Assembly (NCBI GenBank): GCA_002414505.1
Contig: DHZF01000159.1
Span: 1-9,827 of the forward strand
DNA length: 9,827 nt
Direction: 5' to 3'
Source: Hyphomonas sp. UBA5111
GTDB taxonomy: Bacteria > Pseudomonadota > Alphaproteobacteria > Caulobacterales > Hyphomonadaceae
The notes beneath the pieces are model-generated. The model saw only the letters and a list, made by a program, of their open reading frames with translations. It did no database searches and was not told the origin of the DNA. A program made the position numbers and the translations under genes. This document shows, piece by piece, positions 1-6,691 of this stretch; the stretch's first letter is position 1, and each line of letters starts with the position of its first letter.

Positions 1-35
1 TTGCCGTGTCATATGGCCGCGCTTTAATGCATGTG

Positions 36-770
36 TCAAGATTGTGAATTCAAATTTTTCAATATGAGCAATTCTTCAATATTTGCTGCACTGCCCAATA
101 CTGACAGGGACTTCAACGCGGCCGGGCTCCAGGAGGAATTTGCAGAGACCGCCAGAACGGCCTCGCTTTTCAGTATTATTCCATCTGAAACAATTTTCAG
201 CCCGTTCGCCTTCAGCGTCGCGCCGGTCGAGGTGATGTCGACAATCACGTCTGCCGCGCCGGTTGCCGGGGCAGCTTCGGTCGCGCCCGCACTTTCGACC
301 AACCGGTACTCGCCGACAGATTTCGCTGCAAAGAAGCGCCGTGTGAGCCGCATATATTTGGTAGCAACCCTCAGGCGCCGATGATGCGCCTTACGGAATG
401 CGGCCCCGGCCGCTTCCAGGTCCGACATCGTATCCACATCGATCCAGGCTTGCGGCACCGCGACGATCACGTCTGCCCCGCCAAAGCCGAGCCGTTCCAG
501 CACGTGGAAATCCTCCGGGCCGGTCGGCGCGAGGTCCTGCAACAAATCCTCGCCGGTCACGCCCGCATGAATGCTCCCCTCGATCAGGCCCTGCGCGATC
601 TCGCGCGCGGACAGGAGTCGCATGTCAACTTCGCCCAAGCCCGAGATCTCTGCCTGGTAGCCGCGCTCGCCGCCAATCTGGCGCACTTCGAAGCCGCGGG
701 CCTTGAGCCAGTCCTCGGACTTTTCCTTCAGCCGTCCCTTGGACGGAATTGCGAGTGACAGGACGCTCAT
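36..770 (-). CDS. hisG: ATP phosphoribosyltransferase, short form catalytic subunit
   Basis: The 244-residue product catalyses the committed step of histidine synthesis, condensing ATP with PRPP to phosphoribosyl-ATP in the cytosol. The N-terminus (LAIPSKGRL, residues 6-14) is the typical HisG opening. The PRPP-binding stretch is visible at about residues 165-185: E165, AP, G171, D174, then VDITSTGATL. The length and the lack of a C-terminal ACT-like regulatory domain place it in the short HisG(S) class, which needs HisZ for activity; hisZ lies directly upstream. The ATG at 770 is preceded by a strong AAGGAG Shine-Dalgarno six bases away and overlaps the hisZ stop by four bases, so translational coupling is likely. 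It is the last gene of the visible hisS-hisZ-hisG operon. The final 20 or so residues, rich in Leu and Asn, are poorly conserved in my recollection, but no frameshift is apparent. Confidence 0.95.
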   Translation of the reverse strand: MSVLSLAIPSKGRLKEKSEDWLKARGFEVRQIGGERGYQAEISGLGEVDMRLLSAREIAQGLIEGSIHAGVTGEDLLQDLAPTGPEDFHVLERLGFGGADVIVAVPQAWIDVDTMSDLEAAGAAFRKAHHRRLRVATKYMRLTRRFFAAKSVGEYRLVESAGATEAAPATGAADVIVDITSTGATLKANGLKIVSDGIILKSEAVLAVSANSSWSPAALKSLSVLGSAANIEELLILKNLNSQS

Positions 771-1897
771 GCCGTCTCTCCTTTTGCCCGCAGGATGCGG
801 TCAGGCCGCACGACGCCGCCAATGCCGGAGGCTGAGGCCTTTGATCGCGACAGGCCTTCGATCAGGCCATCATAGCGCCCGCCCGAGGCGAGCGGCTGGC
901 GGGACGTCAGATTTTCGCCAAATGTCTCAAAGACAAAGCCGTCATAATAGGTGAACCGGCGGCCAAAGCCGGACCGGAACCGCGCCTCGCTGGCAATTCC
1001 GGGCACTGCCGACAGGATTGCGTCCATCCGGCGCGCAACCCGTTCGATTGCGGACGACATGGCGTCCAGCCCATGCTTGTCACGGATGGTGGCCAGCACA
1101 TCGGCCGCCTCCCCTGCCGGGCAGTTCACACCGGCAAGGTCAGACAGCGCTGCCCGCGCCGCATCCGGCACACCGCCTGCGGCATGCACCGCCGCCTTGC
1201 CGCGCAGACCCGCGACGATTTCGGCAACGCTGCGTGTACCGATCATCGGAATACCGCGGTCTGACAGGACGTTCAGAAACGCGTCTTCCGCCGCCTTGGC
1301 GCCGCCTGCCTCCAGAACGGGCTGAAGGTCTGGTGCCGGCTGTTGCGGCGCAGCGTCGAGCAATTCACTGACCCCGCCCTCCTGCCGGAAGGCCCGCTTC
1401 AACAGATCGGTCGTGATACGCGCAAGGCCGAGCGCGTCCACAAAGGCCGGGAAGATCGACAGGTCGCCCATCTCCGTCGCGGTCGGCGTCACATCACAGG
1501 CGGCCACCGCTTCGCGCACCAGCGCAAAGGCTTCCGCGTCCGCATCTGCGCAGCTTTGCTTGCCGAACCATTCAAAGCCGACCTGGGTGAATTCCATCGG
1601 GTCGCCAGCAGAGGCCGGCAGGCGGAAGGCCCGCGCGGCATAAGTGTAGGCCTTGGCCCCGTCTCCGCCTGCAGCGCGCCGGTCCGCTTCTTGCCCTGCC
1701 ACCGGCAGGGTGAGGTCCGGCCGCATGACCATTTCATTGCCGCGATGATCGGAGAACACGCAAAGACGCGCGCGCACCGCTTCGCCGGAGAGCTCCAGCG
1801 GAATATCTGACGGCAGGATGTAGGCCGGGTCTACCAGCTCGGCCCCGGTCGCCTCGAACACGCCGCGCGCCGCCGCGACGAGTGTATCATGGGTCAT
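767..1897 (-). CDS. hisZ: ATP phosphoribosyltransferase regulatory subunit
   Basis: HisZ is a catalytically dead paralogue of histidyl-tRNA synthetase that forms a hetero-octamer with short HisG and carries feedback inhibition by histidine. The 376-residue product keeps class II synthetase landmarks: RPDLT (residues 59-63, motif 2 region), a YYDGFVFE block (317-324) matching the histidine-binding 'HisA' region, and SGGRYDGL (338-345). It lacks the C-terminal anticodon-binding domain, ending soon after RPDRILR, as expected for HisZ rather than HisS. The ATG at 1897 overlaps the hisS stop (ATGA) and has a GAGG Shine-Dalgarno seven bases upstream inside hisS. The middle, about residues 170-300, is Ala-rich and variable. 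Adjacency to hisS and hisG supports the assignment; a second HisRS is unlikely given the missing anticodon domain. Confidence 0.93.
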   Translation of the reverse strand: MTHDTLVAAARGVFEATGAELVDPAYILPSDIPLELSGEAVRARLCVFSDHRGNEMVMRPDLTLPVAGQEADRRAAGGDGAKAYTYAARAFRLPASAGDPMEFTQVGFEWFGKQSCADADAEAFALVREAVAACDVTPTATEMGDLSIFPAFVDALGLARITTDLLKRAFRQEGGVSELLDAAPQQPAPDLQPVLEAGGAKAAEDAFLNVLSDRGIPMIGTRSVAEIVAGLRGKAAVHAAGGVPDAARAALSDLAGVNCPAGEAADVLATIRDKHGLDAMSSAIERVARRMDAILSAVPGIASEARFRSGFGRRFTYYDGFVFETFGENLTSRQPLASGGRYDGLIEGLSRSKASASGIGGVVRPDRILRAKGETA

Positions 1898-3375
1898 TTC
1901 TGGGCCTCGACAATCTTGCGGATCGCCTCGACCATTTCAGCGCGGGGCACTTCAAACTGACCCGGACGGGCTTCGCGGTATTCCTCGTTCGACTTGATGG
2001 ACTTCGCTTTCAGCGCGCCCATTTCCAGATCCTTGATGGTGACGGTGCCCTTGGCCAGTTCGTCCTCGCCCACCATGATGGCTGCAGGTGACGAGCGCCG
2101 GTCAGCATATTTCATCTGGGGCCGCATGCCGGACGCGCCCATATAGGCCTCGGCCCTTATGCCGGCCCGGCGCAGCTCGGTGGCGATCTGCAGGGCGATG
2201 GTCGGATCTTCCTTGTCGAAGTTCAGCACCACGACGGGACCGTCCAGCGTTTCTGTCTCGCCCATGATCTGCATCGCCGCGGCGAGGCGCGAAATGCCGA
2301 TGGAGAAGCCGGTCGCCGGAACCGTCTCACCGGTGAAGCGCGCGACGAGGTCATCATAACGCCCGCCGCCGCCGATGGAGCCGATGCGATAGGTCTTGCC
2401 GTCTTCGCCGGTCACTTCGCGGAGAAGTTCGGCCTCATAGACCGGGCCGGTATAATATTCGAGCCCGCGCACGACGGACGGGTCGATCACGACATCGCCT
2501 TCCGGCGCGCCGAGCGCTTCAAGCGCCATGGCGATGGCTTCCAGTTCAGCAAGGCCTGCCTTGCCCTCTTCGGTGTCACCCGTCGCCTTGGCGAGATTGG
2601 CAAGCGTTTCGGCGCGCGTCCCGGCCCCTGCCTGAGCAAAGGCGAGCACGCGGCTCACTTCCGACGCGCCGAGCCCGGCCCCTTTTGTATAGTCACCGCT
2701 CTCGTCCATACGGCCCGCGCTGAGCAGGTCCGCAACGCCCTCGGCGCCAAGGCGGTCCAGCTTGTCGAGTGCCCGTAGGATCGCGAGGCGCGTGTCCGAA
2801 CTGGAGGCGCCCACACCGTCCAGCACGCCATTCAGCAGGCGGCGCGTGTTCACCCGGATCACGAACTCGCCCGGCGCCATGCCAACCGCACGGAGCGCCT
2901 CGGCGCCCATCGCGATCATCTCGGCGTCGGCGTGATAGCCCGGAGCCCCCACCGTGTCGGCATCGCACTGCCAGAATTCGCGGAAGCGGCCGGGGCCCGG
3001 CTTTTCATTGCGCCAGACCGGTCCGGCGGCATAGCGGCGGAACGGCTTGCCCAGAGACTGGCCAGCCTCGGCCACGAACCGGGCGAGCGGCGCCGTCAGG
3101 TCATAGCGCAGCGCCATCCATTGTTCGTCGTCATCCTGAATGGCGAAGACACCGGCATTCGGCCGGTCATCATCGGGCAGGAACTTGCCGAGCGCGTCGG
3201 CATATTCAAAGGCGCTGGTTTCCAACGCCTCGAAGCCCCATTGGCGATAGACGCCGGTGATCGTCTCGACCAGTCCGGCCTGGGCATGGATCAGGCTCTC
3301 GCGCTTGTCCGGAAAGCCGCGCGGCTTGCGGGCAAGATCCTTGCCGGTGAGGGGCGGTGTGTCCTTGTCGCTCAT
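1894..3375 (-). CDS. hisS: Histidyl-tRNA synthetase (alphaproteobacterial type)
   Basis: The 493-residue cytosolic class II synthetase charges tRNA-His. Landmarks: ALRYDLTAPLARF (88-100), motif 2 with loop WRNEKPGPGRFREF (121-134), the histidine-binding block LEYYTGPVYEAEL (305-317), GGGGRYDDL (335-343), motif 3 around TGFSIGISRL (355-364), and a C-terminal anticodon-binding domain from about residue 378. The motif 2 loop differs from the E. coli type (RHERPQKGRYRQF) and matches the divergent HisRS found in an alphaproteobacterial clade whose tRNA-His lacks the usual G-1. The ATG at 3375 is chosen because it begins just before conserved sequence; an in-frame ATG at 3480 would add 35 unconserved residues that lie in the leader RNA. 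A weak AGGA sits 12 bases upstream. It heads the hisS-hisZ-hisG operon and lies downstream of a His-codon leader peptide. Confidence 0.95.
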   Translation of the reverse strand: MSDKDTPPLTGKDLARKPRGFPDKRESLIHAQAGLVETITGVYRQWGFEALETSAFEYADALGKFLPDDDRPNAGVFAIQDDDEQWMALRYDLTAPLARFVAEAGQSLGKPFRRYAAGPVWRNEKPGPGRFREFWQCDADTVGAPGYHADAEMIAMGAEALRAVGMAPGEFVIRVNTRRLLNGVLDGVGASSSDTRLAILRALDKLDRLGAEGVADLLSAGRMDESGDYTKGAGLGASEVSRVLAFAQAGAGTRAETLANLAKATGDTEEGKAGLAELEAIAMALEALGAPEGDVVIDPSVVRGLEYYTGPVYEAELLREVTGEDGKTYRIGSIGGGGRYDDLVARFTGETVPATGFSIGISRLAAAMQIMGETETLDGPVVVLNFDKEDPTIALQIATELRRAGIRAEAYMGASGMRPQMKYADRRSSPAAIMVGEDELAKGTVTIKDLEMGALKAKSIKSNEEYREARPGQFEVPRAEMVEAIRKIVEAQK

Positions 3376-3549
3376 GATCGTCTCAGGTCCTGGTTGCCGA
3401 CGCGCTCCGCATAGACGGAGACGCACAGATTGGAAAGGCAACACGTCGGCGCAGCGCGGACCGGGCGCGGCCTGCCTCATCTGGTCTGGTTCGGAAGAAT
3501 GAACACTTTCAGGAGGCGCAGCCGGACCGGTTCGCGCCTCGTCGGCGCG
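3376..3549 (-). promoter_or_regulatory. his operon leader RNA with mutually exclusive hairpins (putative attenuator)
   Basis: These 174 bases separate the leader-peptide stop from the hisS ATG. Read on the minus strand, CGCGCC (3549-3544) directly after the stop can pair with GGCGCG (3538-3533). The overlapping strand GAGGCGC (3540-3534) can instead pair with GCGCCTC (3519-3513), so the two hairpins exclude each other, as in classic attenuators. Further down, GCCGACG (3450-3444) can pair with CGTCGGC (3402-3396), enclosing a CTCCG/CGGAG hairpin (3420-3405) shortly before the hisS start. No run of U follows any of the stems, so an ordinary intrinsic attenuator terminator is not evident; Rho-dependent or translational control is as plausible. 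Pairings were found by eye and energies were not computed. Confidence 0.6.
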
Positions 3550-3588
3550 TCACGAATGATGGTGATGGTGGTGCAGTGCGATGTTCAT
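3550..3588 (-). CDS. hisL: his operon leader peptide (six consecutive His codons)
   Basis: This short ORF encodes MNIALHHHHHHS and stops at TGA. The six histidine codons (CAC CAC CAT CAC CAT CAT) mix both synonyms, which argues for selection on the amino acid rather than a DNA repeat. The ORF sits 174 bases upstream of hisS, on the same strand, at the head of hisS-hisZ-hisG. In E. coli and Salmonella, HisL contains seven consecutive His residues, and ribosome stalling at them when charged tRNA-His is scarce controls transcription of the his operon; the same role is inferred here. No Shine-Dalgarno is visible. The -10-like element ends eight bases before the ATG, so the transcript may start at or next to the ATG. 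An in-frame TGA at 3624-3622 and no intervening start codon fix the ATG. It is too short for standard gene finders. Confidence 0.85.
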   Translation of the reverse strand: MNIALHHHHHHS

Positions 3589-3596
3589 TGCGTCGC

Positions 3597-3625
3597 CGGA
3601 TACGCAGCCGCCCGGCCGGAGTCAA
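3597..3625 (-). promoter_or_regulatory. Candidate promoter for hisL-hisS-hisZ-hisG
   Basis: On the minus strand TTGACT (3625-3620) is followed by a 17-base spacer and TATCCG (3602-3597). The -35 is good and fits the Caulobacter-type TTGACGS consensus in five of six core bases; the -10 is only partial. Predicted initiation near 3590-3588 would place the start at the leader-peptide ATG. The element lies just past the stop codon of the upstream thioesterase gene. Confidence 0.5.
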
Positions 3626-3640
3626 CCATTGACGAGGCCG

Positions 3641-4114
3641 TCAGGCGTCCTGGCTGGCGCGCTTGAACGGCTTCTGCTGGCCGTCGCGGCGCTCGATTAC
3701 CTTGAAGATGCCGGTGCCCCGCATCAGCAATTTGTCGCCGGTCCAGATGCGGCCCTCGACTGTGAAAATGTCACCCTGACGGCCGACCACTTCCGCCTTG
3801 CCTTCGACGAAGCTGCCCATCGACGCGCCGGAGAGGAAGTCGCACATCAGGCGGACCGTCACCCACCAGGTGTCCTCATCCTTCTCCACGGCTGCGCCCC
3901 AGGCCATGTCGGCAAAGGTCATCATCATGCCGCCATGCGCGTTCATCATGCCATTGGTATGGTATTCCTCGACCCGGAAGGCGCGCGTCAGGCCGGTCTC
4001 GTCCCGCTTCTCGAAAAGGGGGCCTATCTGACGGCCAAAGCCGCGATGCCATGGCAGGATGGAATAGCCCTCGGGCGTGTCGAAAGTCTGGTTTCTGGTA
4101 AGATCGTCGCTCAT
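3641..4114 (-). CDS. PaaI-family hotdog-fold acyl-CoA thioesterase
   Basis: The 157-residue product has the pattern of the PaaI/YbgC-like '4HBT' hotdog fold. The motif [24 protein letters not shown] spans about residues 53-76: N54, the HGG at 60-62 that caps the central helix, and D69 at the usual catalytic acid position. Such enzymes hydrolyse acyl- or aryl-CoA thioesters; the physiological substrate cannot be read from sequence. The rest, including the strand-rich [11 protein letters not shown] (87-97) and [19 protein letters not shown] (119-137), fits a single hotdog domain of normal length. There is no signal peptide, so it is probably cytosolic. The ATG at 4114 lacks a clear Shine-Dalgarno. 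It lies 60 bases after the UbiB-like gene on the same strand, so cotranscription is possible, and its stop is 16 bases from the his promoter. Confidence 0.88.
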   Translation of the reverse strand: MSDDLTRNQTFDTPEGYSILPWHRGFGRQIGPLFEKRDETGLTRAFRVEEYHTNGMMNAHGGMMMTFADMAWGAAVEKDEDTWWVTVRLMCDFLSGASMGSFVEGKAEVVGRQGDIFTVEGRIWTGDKLLMRGTGIFKVIERRDGQQKPFKRASQDA

Positions 4115-4174
4115 GGAAACCGGATTAGCGCCTCCGGCCTGAGAGTGCCAGAGGCGAGATTGTCTTCCTTCGGG

Positions 4175-5539
4175 TCAGTCGAGCCCGACAGCGGCCTTGG
4201 CCTCAGCCTGCCGCGCGGCGACCTTCTCAATGTCGAAGCCTTCGAGGCTTTCATTGAAGAGGCGATAGAAATTCAATTCTGCCCCGAGGCGGAGGTACGC
4301 GGCACCCAGGCCGATGGCGGCGCGGTCCATGAAGACGAATTCGCGCGGGATTTTCACGGGTCCCTTTTCCTTCAGCAACTTGCGGACCGCAAAGGCTTCC
4401 TTGCGGCCATACTCGCCCGGCGTCACGCCGTCAGCGACGGAGCGGACCCGATCGTCCAGCAACGGCCCATAGATAAAGCGCGCCCAGATGTTCAACACTT
4501 CGACCAATTCCCGCGACAGATCGCTGAAGCCCCATTTCTCATAGGCGGCATAGGCCGCGTCGAAATCGTCCGCCAGGATGGCGCGATAGAGATCGACCAC
4601 GCCGCTGACGAATTCAGGCGGGAAGATACGGATGCAGCCGAAATCGAGCAGGTTCAGGCCTGTCCCCTCCCCCGTAACCTGGTAATTGCCGAGGTGCGGA
4701 TCGCCATGGATCACGGCATGGGAGTTGAACGGCCCCCACCAGGTCCAGAACAACATTTCGGCGATCCGGTTGCGCACCTCCTGCGGGGCATCCTCAAACG
4801 CATCCAGCCGCTTTCCTGATACCCAACTCATGGTCAGCAACCGGTCGGTGGACAATTCCGGAACCGGATCCGGCACGGTGACGAAATCGCGATCCGCCAG
4901 CATGTTCGCATAAAGCTCCATATGCTTGGCTTCCCGGGCATAATCGAGCTCTTCGCGGAGGCGGTCGGTAATTTCGACCACCATCGCGCTCGGGTCGATC
5001 GAGCCATCCATTCGCTTGAACAGGCCCAGCATGGTCTTGAGCTGGCCGACATCGGATTCCACCGCGCTGGCCATGTCAGGATACTGCAGCTTGCAGGCGA
5101 CCCGGCGTCCATCATGAAGGGTGGCGCTGTGGACCTGGCCGAGCGAGGCGGCGTGTGAGGCCTCCTTTTCGAACGCGCCGAACTTCTCCTGCCAGCCGGC
5201 GCCCAGTTCAGCGCGCATCCGCCGCTTCACGAAGGGCCAGCCCATGGCGGGGGCCTCGGCCTGCAACTGGCTGAGTTCGGCGGCATATTCGGGCGGCAGG
5301 AAATCCGGAATGGTCGACACCATCTGGGCAACCTTCATCAAGGGCCCCTTGGACTTGCCGAGGGCGGCCGCCAGAGCACGGGCGATCTTTTCCTCTCCCT
5401 GGTCCCCGCCAAACAGGCTCTGGGTGGCGAATGTCAGACCTGCTCCGGACAGGTTCGCGCCAACTTTCGCTGTGCGGGCAATCCGGCCCGACAGGCGGTT
5501 GCGCTCGGGGTCTCGGGATGTTTCTGTGTCGTCAGTCAT
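4175..5539 (-). CDS. AarF/ABC1/UbiB-family atypical kinase-like ATPase
   Basis: The 454-residue product belongs to the ABC1/ADCK/UbiB family of atypical kinase-like proteins, members of which support ubiquinone synthesis. Visible landmarks: the family's N-terminal KxGQ-type motif, here K69-V-A-Q72; the Ala-rich loop HAASLGQVH (129-137); the ATP-binding Lys in VACKLQYP (K150); REELDYAREAKH (195-206) with the conserved ExD; the catalytic loop HGDPHLGNY (278-286) and the metal-binding DFG (299-301). No transmembrane helices are evident at the C-terminus, unlike E. coli UbiB, so it may be one of the soluble AarF-domain proteins common in alphaproteobacteria rather than UbiB itself; the substrate is unknown. 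The ATG at 5539 is preferred over an in-frame TTG at 5575; no Shine-Dalgarno is seen, but a -10-like TATATC ends six bases before the ATG, suggesting a leaderless message. Confidence 0.88.
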   Translation of the reverse strand: MTDDTETSRDPERNRLSGRIARTAKVGANLSGAGLTFATQSLFGGDQGEEKIARALAAALGKSKGPLMKVAQMVSTIPDFLPPEYAAELSQLQAEAPAMGWPFVKRRMRAELGAGWQEKFGAFEKEASHAASLGQVHSATLHDGRRVACKLQYPDMASAVESDVGQLKTMLGLFKRMDGSIDPSAMVVEITDRLREELDYAREAKHMELYANMLADRDFVTVPDPVPELSTDRLLTMSWVSGKRLDAFEDAPQEVRNRIAEMLFWTWWGPFNSHAVIHGDPHLGNYQVTGEGTGLNLLDFGCIRIFPPEFVSGVVDLYRAILADDFDAAYAAYEKWGFSDLSRELVEVLNIWARFIYGPLLDDRVRSVADGVTPGEYGRKEAFAVRKLLKEKGPVKIPREFVFMDRAAIGLGAAYLRLGAELNFYRLFNESLEGFDIEKVAARQAEAKAAVGLD

Positions 5540-5545
5540 GGGCGG

Positions 5546-5575
5546 GATATAGGGGGCCGCCTGCCAAACAGCCAA
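5546..5575 (-). promoter_or_regulatory. Candidate promoter for the UbiB-like gene, leaderless geometry
   Basis: On the minus strand TTGGCT (5575-5570), an 18-base spacer and TATATC (5551-5546) precede the ATG at 5539 by six bases. TATATC with the preceding C matches the Caulobacter-type -10 GCTANAWC at seven of eight positions. Initiation would fall at or next to the A of the start codon, which would explain the missing Shine-Dalgarno. Confidence 0.45.
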
Positions 5576-5618
5576 TCAGGATGTTTCCGGCCCCTGCCCC
5601 ACATATGACTCGCAATGG

Positions 5619-5648
5619 ATGACAAATGCGTCATGTTTGCGGTATAGG
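5619..5648 (+). promoter_or_regulatory. Candidate promoter for the enoyl-CoA hydratase gene, with overlapping palindrome
   Basis: ATGACA (5619-5624) and TATAGG (5643-5648) are separated by 18 bases, giving a plausible sigma-70-type promoter that faces the hydratase gene and would leave a leader of about 140 bases. The palindrome ATGAC-N6-GTCAT (5619-5634) lies across the -35 and could be an operator for an unidentified regulator. Together with the opposite-facing promoter at 5546-5575 this makes 5540-5793 a divergent control region; no other gene was recognised in it. Confidence 0.4.
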
Positions 5649-5793
5649 CGCGCCTTCGCGAAACCAGCGCGATGAAATACAGCAACGCCCCAGAGATTTT
5701 CCGGTCCGGGCACCGGATGTAGAGTGTCCCGAATGTTACAGGCTGCGGCAGACCGACTGCCAGCGCCAAACCGCGACGAGCAGGATTTACAGA

Positions 5794-6576
5794 ATGTCTT
5801 ACAAAACGCTCCTCACCGAGATTGACCAGGAAGCCGGCTTTGCCGTGATCACGCTCAATCGCGCCGAGAGCCTGAATGCCCTCTGCGAAGAGATGATGAA
5901 TGAACTGACCCATGCGCTGGACCGGTTCGAAGCCGATCCGGAGATTGGCTGCATCATCCTGACCGGCAGCAAGAAAGCCTTTTCCGGCGGGGCCGACATC
6001 AAGGAAATCCAGGAAAAGACCTATCCGGAATCCTATTATGAGGACTTTATCAGCCGGAACTGGGAACGGGCTGCGCGAGCTCGCAAACCGATCATTGCCG
6101 CTGTGTCTGGCTATGCCATTGGCGGGGGCTGTGAGCTGGCCCTGATGTGCGACATCATCCTGGCCGCCGACAATGCCCGTTTCGGCCAGCCAGAAGTGCG
6201 CCTTGGCGTGATGCCCGGCGCCGGCGGCACGCAGCGTCTCGCGCGCGTGATCGGCAAGTCGAAGACGATGGAACTCTGCCTGACCGGCCGCATGATGGAG
6301 GCCGATGAAGCCGAACGCTGCGGCCTCGTCAGCCGCGTTGTTCCGGCCGACGATCTGATGGACGCTGCCCGTGAACTGGCCCGCACCATCGGCTCGATGC
6401 CGCTGGCCGCCGCCATGATGACCAAGGAAGCCATCAAGATTGCCTATGAGACCCCGCTCTCGCAGGGCATCCAGTTTGAACGCCGCATGTTCCAGTCGCT
6501 GTTCTCGACCGATGACCAGAAAGAAGGCATGGCGGCCTATGTCGAGAAACGCTCGGCTCATTTCAAAGACAAATGA
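5794..6576 (+). CDS. Enoyl-CoA hydratase (crotonase family)
   Basis: The 260-residue product is a full-length crotonase-fold enzyme that would add water across trans-2-enoyl-CoA in fatty-acid beta-oxidation, or a related substrate in another acyl-CoA pathway. Both catalytic glutamates are present: E114 in GYAIGGGCEL and E134 in FGQPEVRLG, equivalent to E144 and E164 of rat mitochondrial hydratase. The oxyanion-hole segment SGGADIKE (64-71) and G111 are also in place, followed by PGAGGTQRL (141-149) and the C-terminal trimerisation part. Conservation of both Glu residues favours a true hydratase over an isomerase. The ATG at 5794 follows AGGA by eight bases; an in-frame ATG at 5626 would add 56 unconserved residues. 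In other alphaproteobacteria a hydratase gene also precedes rpsT-dnaA; any functional link to replication is not evident. Confidence 0.92.
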   Translation: MSYKTLLTEIDQEAGFAVITLNRAESLNALCEEMMNELTHALDRFEADPEIGCIILTGSKKAFSGGADIKEIQEKTYPESYYEDFISRNWERAARARKPIIAAVSGYAIGGGCELALMCDIILAADNARFGQPEVRLGVMPGAGGTQRLARVIGKSKTMELCLTGRMMEADEAERCGLVSRVVPADDLMDAARELARTIGSMPLAAAMMTKEAIKIAYETPLSQGIQFERRMFQSLFSTDDQKEGMAAYVEKRSAHFKDK

Positions 6577-6630
6577 TGCTGAAAGCCCCGGCCCACCTGC
6601 TATTTCCTGCAACCAGCCTCAATTGCGCGG

Positions 6631-6659
6631 TTGACGCCTTCGCACCGTTTATGTATTCC
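6631..6659 (+). promoter_or_regulatory. Candidate rpsT promoter
   Basis: TTGACGC (6631-6637) is an exact match to the Caulobacter-type -35 consensus TTGACGS. The -10 is less clear: TATTCC (6654-6659) sits 17 bases downstream of the core hexamer, and TATGTA (6650-6655) 13 bases downstream, closer to the spacing described for Caulobacter promoters. Initiation in the 6660s would include the hairpin before the rpsT ribosome binding site. Confidence 0.5.
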
Positions 6660-6669
6660 CCCGCCTTCA

Positions 6670-6691
6670 GCCCGAAGGGAGCCCTTTGGGC
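6670..6691 (+). promoter_or_regulatory. Hairpin in rpsT 5' leader
   Basis: GCCCGAAGG (6670-6678) pairs with CCTTTGGGC (6683-6691) through nine base pairs, one of them G-U, around a four-base GAGC loop. Its 3' edge is three bases from the rpsT Shine-Dalgarno AGGAG (6695-6699), so it could modulate ribosome access. S20 is known to autoregulate its own translation in E. coli; whether this hairpin serves that purpose here is inference. Confidence 0.5.

Noticed and set aside
1..35. Sequence after the hisG stop
   Set aside because: It is too short to judge; no terminator stem or gene end could be supported.
3376..3480. N-terminal extension of hisS from an in-frame ATG at 3480
   Set aside because: The added 35 residues do not resemble HisRS, and the segment is better explained as leader RNA.
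3581..4819. Long 412-codon plus-strand ORF opposite the thioesterase and UbiB-like genes
   Set aside because: It is a shadow of two well-supported minus-strand genes in high-GC DNA and shows no domain of its own.
5626..5793. 56-residue N-terminal extension of the enoyl-CoA hydratase
   Set aside because: The extension is Arg- and Cys-rich with no family similarity and overlaps the promoter; the ATG at 5794 has a Shine-Dalgarno and gives the normal length.
5536..6612. 358-codon minus-strand ORF opposite the hydratase gene
   Set aside because: It is an antisense shadow; the plus strand encodes a complete crotonase with both catalytic Glu residues.
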